DNA from: Nipponacmea schrenckii
Lineage: Eukaryota; Mollusca; Gastropoda; Lottiidae
DNA: 64,000 nucleotides
Direction: 5' to 3'
Assembly (NCBI GenBank): GCA_030562195.1
Contig: JAUJPP010000005.1
Coordinates: 24,787,106-24,851,105, forward strand
In this document: positions 49,180 through 59,530 of the stretch, piece by piece
Layout: each line of letters begins with the position of its first letter
Position numbering within the stretch: the first letter of the stretch is position 1
Program-made: the position numbers and the translations under genes
The notes under the pieces: generated by a model
What the model saw: the letters and a program-made list of their open reading frames with translations, nothing else
What the model was told of the DNA's origin: nothing
The model's database searches: none

Positions 49180-50441
49180 GCTAATGTTCGCCGTTAATTT
49201 TACTGAAGGATGGTGATTGTTTAGTATCTCGAAGTGTTGCCAAAAGTTTTCTAATGATTCGGCCCAAATGATAAAAATGTCGTCAAGAAATCTGCCGTAA
49301 AAAGAGGTTTAAAAGGTGAAATTTGGTCTATTTCCCATTCAGCCATGAAGATGTTTGCATAGCTTGGAGCGAAGCGTTTACCCAGAAATTTGAAGGTATG
49401 TTTTTCCATTGAAAAAGAAGTCATTACGCGTTAAACATATCTGCAGGAGTTCTAAAATTTCTCTATCTGGTCTTTCGTCGGATGGATTTCTAAGAAATGC
49501 TTTACGGACAGCGTCTAAACCAACATTGTTATCAATGTTGGTATACATACTCGCAACAAATAAAATATGCATTAGGCGGAACATTCAATTTTTTGATTTT
49601 TTCAATAAAGTCGGTAGTATCTTTTAGATAAGACGGATGTTTACTTGCCAAAGGTAACAAAAAATGGTCAATATATTCAGAAACTCGGTATGACTCGCTA
49701 GCGCAATCAGAAATAATTGGTCTGCCCTTGGGAATTTTATTCGCGACGGTCCATTCGATTTCAGGATTTTTGTGAATTTTTGGTAAAGAATAAATATGAC
49801 GTTGGCGTACGTTGGGTTTTGCAGAAAGGTAGTCGTATTGCGCGTCAGAAAGAAATTTTTTTGTAACTAAATTTTTCAAAATGTCGTTGATTTTTATAGA
49901 TGTTTCCATGAAAATTGGTCTGTCTAGTTCGCGATAATGATTTTGATTACTTAACTGCTTATCTAATTCAAAAATATAGTCAACGCGATCCTGTATTACA
50001 CAACAACTGCCTTTGTCACTTTTACGGATTATGATTTTTTAATTTATTCAATGCCCTACGCTCAAAATTGGTCAGATTGTTCTTCTCGTCTACCAAAGGT
50101 AACCGAGAGATTTCTTTATACATTTCATCGCAAATATCAATAATACCATTGTCTATCGCGTTGTCTGGTGGATTCCAACCAGTCTTTTCAACAAAATTGG
50201 CACGTTTTCCGCGACCAAGGCGTTCTCGAAAGAAAAAATTGAGTTTGAATATTCGCTGAATTTCTTTTACCGATGATAAAATTGGTGAATTAGACAATGG
50301 CTTTGACGTGGGAATAAAAGTTTATCCGCGATCCAAAAGTCTTTCTTCTACGGGAGAAAGTTTACGTGTGCTAAGATTTAGAATTGTTTGACATAATTTT
50401 AGAATACTTCCTCCCGTGTCTAGTTTAAATAAGAGACCCAT
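49180..50441 (-). pseudogene. PLE reverse transcriptase (N-terminal, fingers, palm)
   Basis: An ATG at 50441-50439 opens a frame overlapping the end of the SGNH-like frame by 22 nt. It reads the PLE N-terminal motif ILNLSTRKLSPVEERLLDRG, then an in-frame TAA where Leu is expected, then FIPT. Further along are the FFFRERLGRG and ERRALNKLK stretches (50297-50022), the primer-grip/fingers blocks LSAKPNVRQRHIYSLPKIHK and KGRPIISDCASESYRVSEYI (49830-49690), the SMYTNID block with AVRKAF (about 49545-49490), and the catalytic GRFLDDIFIIW (about 49292-49260). The GTAMG motif has been removed by a deletion of about 11 bp near 49383, which also shifts frame. In PLEs this enzyme reverse-transcribes the element at the nicked target. 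Confidence 0.85.
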
Positions 50442-50775
50442 TTAACGTAGATACTTCTAGCAGTGGAGGCCGTCCAGTGGACGTGATCGGAGCAGACGTC
50501 GACCATTCCATTGAACCTTGGGGTGGTAGTGGAAACAGGAGAAGGCTTATGGTAGATCAAGTTATTGTAGCGGCGGAGATTTTCTGTAGCATGGGGCTCG
50601 ACTCTTTGTAAACTGTTAGAAAATGGTATTTGGGTAGCATAAATGGTAGCTGCAGGAAATTTAGATTTGGCGAGGTTCAAGAGTTCCAAAATTTGTTCCT
50701 TTAAGACGAAGATCGTTGTAGCTTGACATTCTGAAAACCGCCTCGTACGTTGTTCTGTTAATTAACGAAAATTTA
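50420..50775 (-). pseudogene. SGNH-hydrolase-like C-terminal frame upstream of the PLE
   Basis: The minus-strand frame runs from just after a stop at about 50776 to the stop at 50422-50420. Seen: QATTIFVLKEQILELLNLAK, then SKFPAATIYATQIPFS, then an RYNNLIYH stretch and finally SDHVHWTASTA. The pattern (helix, 'FP.a.i..t.IPf' strand, 'yN..I', then D-x-x-H followed by W and a C-terminal helix) is that of block V of SGNH/GDSL esterases, with Asp and His as catalytic-acid and base candidates. The GDS serine and the GxND block are not visible upstream, so the domain is incomplete. An AG at the end of 'cgttaattaacag' precedes the coding part, so an intron or a truncation could hide the N-terminus. 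CR1-type LINEs carry esterase-like ORF1 domains; I do not know a PLE that does. Confidence 0.5.
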
Positions 50776-50870
50776 CAACTTTAAAGAAAAAAGTATATTG
50801 ATTATTGATTTAAGTGCAGTAAGAATATTCTTAAGAAAATATGTTATTTTAATGTAACACTTTCTTGGTT
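50699..50870 (-). repeat. Duplicated block R, copy 2
   Basis: Matches 47289-47460. It lies at the 5' edge of the PLE on the minus strand and supplies the first residues of the SGNH-like frame. Identity is near perfect over about 92 bp and looser beyond about 50795. Confidence 0.9.
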
Positions 50871-50879
50871 TGAGTTTGC

Positions 50880-51775
50880 TTGGACTTTTGATACAATTTA
50901 TGAAATATTCCAACCAAAAAACATGTTTTCCAGCATGTGTTTAATTCTCATCAATCAATAATACAAGTCAGAAGTTTCCTAACATCAACAAAATTATAAT
51001 AACAGTAATGTTAACCAACTGTTGTAGTTTTTTGTAGTATGAGGTTCAATAATGATATAAAGGAGTTAAACATAATATATCAGTCAGAATCGGAAAATAA
51101 AATAACCTTTAAACATAACTAATATAAAAAAAAAAACAGGATTACCTTCCTGATCTACGTGACTTAGGGAAATAATAATTACTTTTGACTTGTTACTTTT
51201 AATTGTTTGACCTTTACGTAATTGTTGAACAGTTGAAATATTCTTCTCATAACCTTGACCTTCTTGTGTTTTTCTCTTAATTAAATCTTCTTTTCGGAAA
51301 TATGTGTACAATTACGTTACAGTAGGTTAAAGAAATCAAAATATATATTTTCAATTACCTCGAGTATTAAATCTAATATCACGAGTGAAAGAAACTTTTA
51401 TGTTCTTGATTTTTTTTTACCGATGAAATTTAAAAACTACAGTAAAGAGCTGTTACCAACATAAATAAAAATCGCATGTCAGTACATGATACCTTAAGAC
51501 CTGCAAATGTAATCAGTAAAATATTCGGGTGATGCCAATATTCTTAGGTTGCTTGAAGCCAGTTTTATATATCGGGTTGCACAGAAAAAACTATAACACT
51601 TTTCATTTTAAGATTTTTCATAATTTATCAAGGCAACGATAATAATTAACCTCCAAATTATAGATAAATAACACCACTTTCTACACAAATTATTATAATT
51701 TCACTACAATATGGACAATTTGACCACCATTTCCGGCACATACCGTCCAAGAGACTTTATAATTATAATAGTAAT
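50880..51775. other. AT-rich non-coding stretch
   Basis: No gene or repeat is recognised. A minus-strand 75-codon frame at 51084-51311 is lysine-rich and unrecognised. Confidence 0.45.
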
Positions 51776-52260
51776 AAACACTTTATTTTACATGGGTCAG
51801 AATTAGGCCCAATATCCAAGGACATGGTCCTGTCTTACATTCAGCCCATGTGGCAATACATTGGAAAAAAAGGGAACATACACAATACTTCAAAACACAA
51901 TTCGTCTATAAAAACACAAGTACATGTGCATCAAATGGACAGGTCTATGTTCCAGCGATCAAGTACATGACCACAAAATAAATAATATGCAATACTTCAC
52001 GTACAATTTGTTTAAAAATACGCAAGTACATATCATTAAATGGACAGATTTTCAACGTACAATTTGTTTATAAAACGGATATAATATAAAGTTCCCGCGG
52101 CAATGCACCCGACCGCCGGGGGGAAAAAATCTTTCTCTGAATTTTTGTATTTCTGTACAGAGTTGAAAGTTCAGACACTCGTAATCTTTTGTATTTCAAT
52201 TGGGAGATGGCTAAGAATTGGTCGATCGCTTCTTATATCAAATACCAAACATCAAGTAAA
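51775..52260 (-). repeat. Interspersed repeat, possibly a LINE 3' end, with an internal tandem
   Basis: About 2.5 copies of a roughly 120-bp unit ('caatacttca', 'acaatttgtttaaaa', 'gcaagtacat', 'aaatggacag') lie at 51876-52080. They are preceded by 'aataaacactttattttaca', which would be the complement of a 3' end. They are followed by a GC-rich patch, 'cccgcggcaatgcacccgac', whose minus strand reads RLRVSELSTLYRNTKIQRK in one open frame. The composition suggests the tail of a minus-strand retroelement, but no diagnostic domain is seen. Confidence 0.45.
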
Positions 52261-52269
52261 TTAAAATTT

Positions 52270-53490
52270 TTACTTTTGACATTGAATTTTTTGACAAAGA
52301 ATTTAGAAAATAATGACATTATATCCACCTATGAATAAAAAATCGTGATTTCAAATGTGTTACCGTTTTTTCTGAACTCCACGAAGTACTGTAAGAAGCT
52401 CGTAACAATGACCTAAGCCACCTAAATCTCTAACATTTTACAGAATCTAAAACACAGATGTGGGCGTTGTTAAACAAAAGAAAGTAAATAAAAAGTGTAA
52501 AAATTATCCAAGACAATTAAACTAGTTTCAAAGAAGTAATTCACTACTTATTTAATAATGTTTGAATTGAAGTGAGTTAGTGCAAGAAATTATGATTGTC
52601 GTTAGACTATAAAATATAACGTCAAGCTTAACGACACTTCATTTAGCTTATGAAGGACAATATGAAGTGAAATGTCTCCTTCTCTAATTTTTCTTTTTGT
52701 GGATGAATTCTTGACAGCCTTAGCACACATGCTCTATATGGTACATCCCAAAAGACACGTCTTCTTAGTCAGCTCTCGAGAACACTGACGGTTGGAAACA
52801 TAATTATGTTGGAAAATACCTAGACCCATGAAGGATTGAACCTGGAAATTGAAGATATCGAGCATGCATGTAAGCAATCATGAAGTAACAGAGAGTACAC
52901 CAAGATATTGCCACGATTACTAATGATAATTAAACATTTTATGTATAAAATTAAACTTTTAAACTTTAATGACAAGTATATATAGCTTGTATGTTATTGA
53001 CGTAGGTCAGCATAATTTGTCGAAACGTTCCATGTAAATGACAATCGTGATGCATTTACCTCGAGTGAGGCGATTAGATCTAAATGACATAGAACAAATT
53101 GTGTCCTACATAAAGTGACATTCAAGTCTAAATTGCTGCAGGGAAGCTTCTATGATATTGATTTTTATCCTTTACTTGTTTTCAACATTTATTTGAAGAA
53201 CATTTTGTCTAATTAACACAACCAACAGGAAATGAAAAGTAAACATAATAAATAATTTTTGAAAAAGGACTTTGAATTTCATTTTCCTCTGAGTACTAAA
53301 ACTGATTGTTTGTTATATTTTGTTTAGTTACACAAGTACCGGTCTTTGTTCTGTATCGTCAATATTTTTGTCTTTGATTGTAATTTCATAGTTACTCAAG
53401 TTAAAAGTTTCTGAAGCATATTGTGCTCTTCAAATCATTGTACTTTTATTGAAAGATTGTCGAGTACAAGTATTGCTTTCCCTCATCCAA
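52270..53490. other. AT-rich non-coding stretch
   Basis: A B-box-like 'ggttcaatcc' occurs on the minus strand near 52833-52844 with a moderately GC-rich flank, so a decayed SINE is possible, but no A box supports it. No gene is recognised. Confidence 0.4.
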
Positions 53491-53496
53491 GTAATA

Positions 53497-53592
53497 TTTA
53501 TAGCACGTTTTCACGAGTTTATTTCGAGCCCGAAGGACAGGCTTTTAACTCGGTTTACGAAAGAAAACGTGCTATAAATGGCTTATACCATG
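53497..53592. repeat. Short hairpin element (inverted 'ttatagcacgttttc')
   Basis: 'tttatagcacgttttc' at about 53499-53514 pairs with 'gaaaacgtgctataaa' at about 53562-53579. The loop holds a second partial inverted segment (cgagcccgaa..ggctttt..actcg). A related motif 'atcgtgctatagcatcga' occurs at 54332-54349, beyond the SINE. Confidence 0.7.
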
Positions 53593-54425
53593 ATTGACAG
53601 GGGTCTGACAGGTGAGTGAGGGTGAATGACCTTTATGATGCGTGTTATGTAATAACCATTGCACGTAAATTAAATGATTTTAGTAAATAAGCCAGTCGTG
53701 TTTGTTTCATCCATAATCATGTGTTTGTTTACATTACATAAACATCTATGTCTTTCTGATGATGATACATGTATTATTTTGGGTTTGCCAGCATAGTGTT
53801 TAAATTAACGAGCACAGATATTGCATGATATTACGATAAATCAAGTAATTTCAGTTTCAATAATAGTAATTTAGTGTTTAAATCTGTCATGTATACAAAG
53901 ATGAAAACAACTGATCTTGTTTTTCGTTTTTTTTGTAGTACGCACTGAAGGTGGAACTATTATGTCAGTGGTCTCTACCCTCTCTCTATACATTCACAGG
54001 GAGCCGCGGTTTCTCAGTGAGTTAGACCCTTGTTCGCCAACCTGAAGGTCCAGGGTTCAATCACGGAAAAGGTCAAGATGAACTTTCGGATTTTTCAGCC
54101 CGGTTTCACATTGTCAGTGTTGTAAGTCATAGGGACTGACAGTGCAAAAGGGACAATAAACCGAGATCCCGTGTTCTTCAGGCTGTGCAAGTTACAGTTG
54201 GAATTTGCAAAAAAAGTAGGCTTATGCCGCTGTTCTTGCAAAATTTCCTTCAATACACACTGCATGGCGCTGCCCATCGAGTAGGACACAAAACTCCATT
54301 CACTTCATTTCATTTATACATTTACAGAGTAATCGTGCTATAGCATCGATTTAAAAAATGTATCGCACGCTTATGCGCCGCCCACTCATTTCGTTGGATA
54401 AAAAAAACTGCCGATATCATGGTAT
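53580..54425. mobile_element. Candidate TIR element interrupted by a SINE
   Basis: 'cttataccatgattgac' at about 53581 is matched in inverted orientation by 'gatatcatggtataattt' at about 54412. The matching core is only about 12 bp, so this may be coincidence. It would define an element of about 840 bp without coding capacity into which the SINE at 54000 was inserted. Confidence 0.35.
54000..54314 (+). mobile_element. tRNA-derived SINE (copy 3)
   Basis: The head 'ggagccgcggtttctcagtg' with A box, B box 'ggttcaatcac' at about 54054, body 'ttttcagcccggtttcac' and tail 'cacttcatttcatt' match copy 1 at 17604. The body is shorter than in copy 1 (an internal loss of the 'gcgtctagtcgttcggatg' part). 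Target-site duplications 'tatacattcacag' (53987-53999) and 'tatacatttacag' (54315-54327) agree at 12 of 13 positions. Confidence 0.9.
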
Positions 54426-54429
54426 AATT

Positions 54430-55150
54430 TCAATGAAAAGACGTGGCACAATTTTCGATTTGAGAATGAAAATATATCTGAAGCAAGTAGACCCTATATT
54501 TTTAAATACTTCTTGTTGATAAGGACACAAAAGTAAAAGGTATTAAGTGCAGTACTAATCAATATCTATTAATAGATGTCTTAGAGTTTTATTTAATTTC
54601 TTTTTAAAAGTCTTTAGAATTATCATATTACCGGTACAAAGTCATAAAACGAAATAAAAGTGAATAATCAATCGCACTTTGATTATTTTTAACTGGGACT
54701 AGAGTAAATACAAACTTAATATCAAATTTCATTTGGACTGTTATTGCATTTATTTTAATGCTTTTCAAGTACAATAATCAAAGAATACAAACACTTTGAG
54801 CACCTTGAAAAGTGAAAAAAATGTGTATGTTCAACATTTTCAATTAAACGATCTGTTTGAAATGCAGGTTTCAACTGTAGATCTCGACCTTCAACATCAT
54901 GTTCATGTTCCTTAAACCCTCTACTAAGTGAGCTGTCGGCAAAACATTGTCATCTGTGGGCAACTGTTCCAAATATCCCATTACTGAAAAAAAAAACTTC
55001 AACGGTGCGATATTTCAAAACTATGGGCTTAGAATTGTCTTGTCTATCTATAACTGATATAGTCGCTTCAAAGGCCCTCTTTAAAGTAACGACCTTAACG
55101 GAAGTTTCAGTCTGCTTACAAAAACCTACATAGCACGGATACGGCATTAC
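54430..55150. other. AT-rich non-coding stretch
   Basis: No gene is recognised. A minus-strand 65-codon frame at 54950-55147 has no recognised domain. Confidence 0.45.
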
Positions 55151-55164
55151 TACGTGTACACAAT

Positions 55165-55865
55165 GATATTGCTGTTAACCGTGATAAAAACGCTGTATTG
55201 TTAGTACTTTTAGATCTTAGTGCTGCCAAAATCCATCATCATCACCTCTTTTTCGCGTCTGAAACAAAGATTTGGGATTAACGGTTTTTTTCCTGGATTG
55301 GTTCTACTCCTGCCTGACTAACCGGACTTCCGAGGCTATTTTGCATTTACATTGAAATTGTAGATTAAAAATAACTTTTTGAAACTCGACGATGAAAACA
55401 CAGAAGTTATAAGATTCGGAACACTTAACTATGTTCAAAATTGTCAAGAAATTCCATTAAACTGAAGTATCAATACCTCGTTTTCTAAATATACCTAAAA
55501 TCTTGGTGTTTTGTTCGACTAAAAACTCACAATGGAAGATCTTATTAAGTCTGTAAAAGTACAAATTTTCATCTCTATAATAACGGCAAGATTGGAGAAA
55601 TACTTGACGAAAATACAGCATATACCCTAGTTATTTCGGAAATAGCCAACTGTAACTCTCTTTTTTCAAAGTACCACACATACTAAAACCAATATACTAA
55701 ATAAAGCTGCGAGAATAGTTTCGCGAAACAAATAAACCTGCATTGGAATCGCTCTACTGTTAAGCCATACATTATAGAATTAAATTTAAGATTACTTACC
55801 CTCACCTACTCCACACTTAAAACATCTGATTCGCCAGTTTATCGAAGAAATATACAATAAATGCA
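55165..55865 (+). mobile_element. LINE relic (CR1/L2-like RT)
   Basis: Plus strand: NRDKNAVLLVLLDLSAAK at about 55178-55231 is the '..a.llvLLDLSAAFD' block. In another frame, RLKQRFGINGF at about 55255-55290 follows. Then LDDENTEVIRFGTL at about 55385 (the 'LN.dKTe' block), NLGVLFD with KLTMEDLIKSVK at about 55500-55550, and NKAARIVSR at about 55704-55730, the 'q.N.AARlv' block near the C-terminus. The YADD segment is deleted or unrecognisable. Order and orientation are consistent over 700 bp. It lies about 370 bp upstream of the GPCR exon on the same strand, presumably in its first intron or upstream region. Confidence 0.75.
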
Positions 55866-56205
55866 ATTTCTTAAAATTCATTCAAAAATGACTGAAGACA
55901 GAACTTTCCGCTGAAGAAATAAATATGTTTTATTTTATGTTTCCATGGTCTTTAAAGTGCATATATTGATGTTACATTTCATAATTTCCTGACGGTTACT
56001 ACACTTTATTATCAAGGATCTGGCGAAATTCTTGAAACAATGAATATCACTGCAGGCGATCACGTTTTATTTTAGCTTTAAACATAAGTTGACCAAGAAC
56101 ACTAGAAAGAAACACAAAACGTAACATTAAGTCAGGACTAGTCTAACCATATGGAATACACATTGTTCAATATTAAATATTAAAAGACTGTTTGAAAATA
56201 ATTCA

Positions 56206-56224
56206 ATCTTTGTTTATTTTCAGG
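56206..56224 (+). promoter_or_regulatory. Splice acceptor before the GPCR exon
   Basis: A T-rich tract, 'ctttgtttattttcag', ends in AG about 8 nt before the start ATG at 56232. It is a strong 3' splice-site match and implies an upstream 5'UTR exon, or a short coding exon if the true start lies further left. Confidence 0.6.
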
Positions 56225-56231
56225 TAAAGTA

Positions 56232-57446
56232 ATGCCGATCCAGTCTCCTCCACCAAGGATGAATTCGACGACATTTAACATGTTAAACCTATCCATGTTG
56301 GCATCCACCGATGATAATCACAATGAAGAACGTTTACAATCTATGATAATAATGACTACAATGTTGTCCATATTCTGCGTTTTGGGCATAGTCGGAAACG
56401 CTATAGCCTTCTACATATACATGAAAAAACGAGAAAAATCAACATCAACTATTTTCATTTTGTCGTTGGCCGTTACGGATTTTTTAACTTGCCTTATTGT
56501 TGTTCCTTATACGATAGCGGCAGAATTGCTTCAATATCATTTAGTGTATGACGTAGTGTGTAAAAGTTATTTATTTCTTATAACGTCGAATGTGCCGTTA
56601 TCTGCGTTTATAATGGTGGCAATTGGATTCGACCGTTATTTCTGTATTTGTCACCCATTTTTACATATACTGACTGTTAAAATTGCTAAAATTTGTGTGT
56701 TTCTGTTGACAGTATTTTCGTTCGCTTTAGGAATTATAACATCATTACAATACGGCGTTTACTTAGAAAGTAGTCGTTTGATTCAAACCGAAACACGACA
56801 CTACCCCACTTTAAATGATACTGACTATTACGGTGATATTTACTACATCGAACCTTCAAATGAATCACAAGAGTTGCCACCCTTGCCTAAAAATTTTACG
56901 TATTACGGTATCTGTGTTCCAAATGAAATCATTTTGTCAAATTCAACATCGGATATCTATCAAAAGATTTATGCTGCCTTGTTTCTGTTTAGCTTTATAA
57001 TTGTAGCTGTTTTATATGCTTTAATATATCGATCTATATTAGTTCGAAGAGCTTGGAGAAATCGTTGTAAACGTGCTAGTTGCTATACCAGTGTGAACTG
57101 TGGAGAACTAGGTATGGAGGAAACCCAGCTTACTGCTGTTGCTGTTAATGGAATTGCACCACCTTTAATTGGTGCTGCTATGGGTAAAGGACCCATTAGA
57201 GCCGCAGCTGCCTTACGTGAAAAGATGATGTATGCGAATATCAAAACAGCGGCAATGTTATTTGTGGTTACTCTTATTTTCATCATTTCATATTTACCAT
57301 CATGGTTGATGGGACTTGAACTTATTCCATTCAATCTTATCATTTATCAACTTTATTTTCTAAATAATGTCGCCAATCCATTTATTTATGCTTTTATGAA
57401 TCGAACGTTTAGAGATGATTTGAAACAGTTACTCAAAAAATGTTGA
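56232..57446 (+). CDS. Rhodopsin-family (class A) GPCR, probable neuropeptide-type receptor
   Basis: A 404-residue seven-transmembrane receptor in one uninterrupted exon. Seen: an extracellular N-terminus with N-glycosylation sequons at Asn11 and Asn19; TM1 with GN (Asn56); TM2 LSLAVTD (Asp83); Cys110 at the start of TM3 and Cys228 in a long second extracellular loop, the expected disulfide; DRY at 134-136; TM5 about 247-268; TM6 about 336-360 with Pro356, where the usual CWxP reads SYLP; TM7 NPFIY at 382-386; then a short helix-8 tail ending in Cys404. The second extracellular loop is long and Asp/Tyr/Asn-rich with further sequons. Class A receptors couple agonist binding at the plasma membrane to G proteins. 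The closest feel is the CCK/orexin-like peptide receptor group expanded in molluscs, but the ligand cannot be told. The start ATG follows a splice acceptor; Met10 is an alternative. Confidence 0.92.
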   Translation: MPIQSPPPRMNSTTFNMLNLSMLASTDDNHNEERLQSMIIMTTMLSIFCVLGIVGNAIAFYIYMKKREKSTSTIFILSLAVTDFLTCLIVVPYTIAAELLQYHLVYDVVCKSYLFLITSNVPLSAFIMVAIGFDRYFCICHPFLHILTVKIAKICVFLLTVFSFALGIITSLQYGVYLESSRLIQTETRHYPTLNDTDYYGDIYYIEPSNESQELPPLPKNFTYYGICVPNEIILSNSTSDIYQKIYAALFLFSFIIVAVLYALIYRSILVRRAWRNRCKRASCYTSVNCGELGMEETQLTAVAVNGIAPPLIGAAMGKGPIRAAAALREKMMYANIKTAAMLFVVTLIFIISYLPSWLMGLELIPFNLIIYQLYFLNNVANPFIYAFMNRTFRDDLKQLLKKC

Positions 57447-57449
57447 ATA

Positions 57450-58130
57450 TTCCTGTAGTAATCTGTAAATATATAAAACACAAAGTTTTTGTAATTATTT
57501 CTTATTGGACTATTAACGAAAATATCACAGTGTTATGAAAGCGAGTATTTCAATAGTTTCTTCTCCCGGGTCTCTTTATTGACTAGTGCGTTGTATTGAG
57601 GATGTGATACGTAAAGTGTAAATCGACATTTCAATTACAAATTGGAACCATTGGTTAATATGGTTCCTAGAATACCATGGCATTTAGGTAAATTTTGATA
57701 TATTGAGCCGAGGACCTTATCTGTCATAATGAAGTTGGATTGAAGAAAGATATCTTGATTTTGCGTCGATTTGCCGAATAACATTACTAGCTGTTTTCAT
57801 GAATACTATAATTAGATGAACCAAACATTGCATTATAAGGTATTTACAATGTCCAACTGTTAATTTATGTGATTTATGACGAAGGTGACATTAATGTATG
57901 TTGATATTAAATATTTGTAACAACGCGTTTTTTTAGTTAAATGTGTTAAGTTTTCTGAATATTAAAAATCTTATTTCTTGAAAATTTTTTTCAAACTAAA
58001 CCGACAAAAGTAATATTCTTCTCTGGGGAAACGATGTTCATTTAGCCTACAATTAGCTTTAGGCGGGAATCATGCAGTGTATTTTTTCTGCCCTTGGGTG
58101 ATAATTAATCCATCCGCCACACAACCAATA
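57450..58130. other. GPCR 3' flank, probable 3'UTR and intergenic DNA
   Basis: No AATAAA lies close behind the stop; the first clear one is at about 58195 inside the minisatellite edge, so polyadenylation may use a variant signal. No further gene is recognised. Confidence 0.4.
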
Positions 58131-58134
58131 TCAT

Positions 58135-59530
58135 TCCCCGTAATGAGAATACTACCATCATTTACTCTACCACCATTAACCCTCGTTGAAAGAAAATAAA
58201 TCTACCATCATTAACTCTATTAAAGATGGCCACTCTACCACTCTTAATCCTCGTTGAAAGAACATAAATCTACCATCATTAAATCTATTAAAGATGGCCA
58301 CTCTACCACCATTAATCCTCGTTGAAAGAACATAAATCTACCATCATTAAATCTATTAAAAATGGCCACTCTTCCACCATTAATCCTCCTTGAAAGAACA
58401 TAAATCCACCATCATTAACTCTTTAAAAAAATGGCCACCCTACCACCATTAATCCTCGTTGAAAGAACATAAATCTACCTGCATTAACTCTTTAAAAAAG
58501 GCCACCCTACCACCATTAATCCTCGTTGAAAGAACATAACACTACCAGCATTAACTATATTAAGGATGGCCACTCTACAACCATTAATCCTCGTTGAAAG
58601 AACATAACTCTACCAGCATTAACTGTATTAAGGATGGCCACTCTACCACCATTAATCCTCGTTAAAAGAACATAAATCCACCATCATTAACTCTTTAAAA
58701 AAAGGCCACCCTACCACCATTAATCCTCGTTGAAATAGCATAAATCTACCAGCATTAACTCTTTAAAAAAAGGCCACCCTACCACCATTAATCCTCGTTG
58801 AAAGAACATAAATCTACCATCATTAAATCTATTAAAGATGGCCACTCTTCCACCATTAATCCTCGTTGAAAGAACATAAATCTACCATCATTAACTGTAT
58901 TAAGGATGGCCACTCTACCATCATTAATCCTCGTTGAAAGAACATAAATCCGCCATCATTAACTCTTTAAAAAAAGGCCACCCTACCACCATTAATCCTC
59001 GTTGAAAGAACATAAATCTACCATCTTTAACTCTTTAAAAAAGGGCCACCCTTTTACCATTAATCCTCGTTAAAAGAACATAAATCCACCATCATTAACT
59101 CTTTAAAAAAGGCTATCCTTTTACCATTAATTCTCGTTGAAAGAACATAAATCTACCAGCATTAACTCTTTTAAAAAAGGCCACCCTACCACCATTAATT
59201 CTCGTTGAAAGAACATAAATCTACCATCATTAACTCTATTAAAGATGGCCCCTCTACCACCATTAATCCTCGTTGAAAGAACATAAATCCACCATCATTA
59301 ACTCTTTTAAAAAAAAGGCCACCCTTTTACCATTAATCCTCGTTAAAAGAACATAAATCTACCACCATTTACTCTTTAATAAAAGGCCACTCTACCACCA
59401 TTAACCCTCGTTGAAAGAGCATAAATCTACCACCATTAAATCTGAAGAAAAAACACCCAACCGCCATTAATAATTGTTATAAGAATACATATTCTACTAT
59501 TATTAATTCTATGAAAGAAAGTCATATCAA
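58135..59530. repeat. 68-bp minisatellite, about 20 copies
   Basis: The unit combines 'accattaatcctcgttgaaa' with 'gaacataaatctaccatcat' and 'taactctttaaaaaaggcca'. Successive 'ctcgttgaaag' landmarks are about 68 bp apart. Two sub-variants alternate ('ctattaaagatggccactct' and 'ctttaaaaaaaggccaccct'). The last units (59400-59530) decay progressively, and traces reach about 59650. Confidence 0.93.

Larger units (their letters stand above)
47289..50870 (-). mobile_element. Near-full-length Penelope-like element with duplicated 5' block
   Basis: Minus strand, in order: block R (50870-50699), an SGNH-hydrolase-like frame (about 50775-50420), PLE N-terminal and RT domains (50441-49180), linker with a Cys-rich motif, GIY-YIG nuclease (ending 48161), 3' flank with block D (47897-47473), and a second block R (47460-47289). 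Direct repetition of the 5' block beyond the 3' end resembles the pseudo-LTR/partial-tandem arrangements known for PLEs. The coding region carries an internal stop at 50324-50322, a frameshift with loss of the GTAMG motif near 49380, a frameshift near 49550 and a poly-G run (11 G) near 48850. The copy is therefore inactive, but every domain is recognisable. Confidence 0.82.

Noticed and set aside
52680..52870. Additional SINE on the minus strand
   Set aside because: A B-box-like motif is present, but no A box, tail or flanking duplication could be found and there is no second copy in the window.
56815..57343. Secondary open frames inside the GPCR (plus frame at 56815-57000, minus frame at 57083-57343)
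   Set aside because: Both are shadows of the receptor coding sequence in other frames, without domains.
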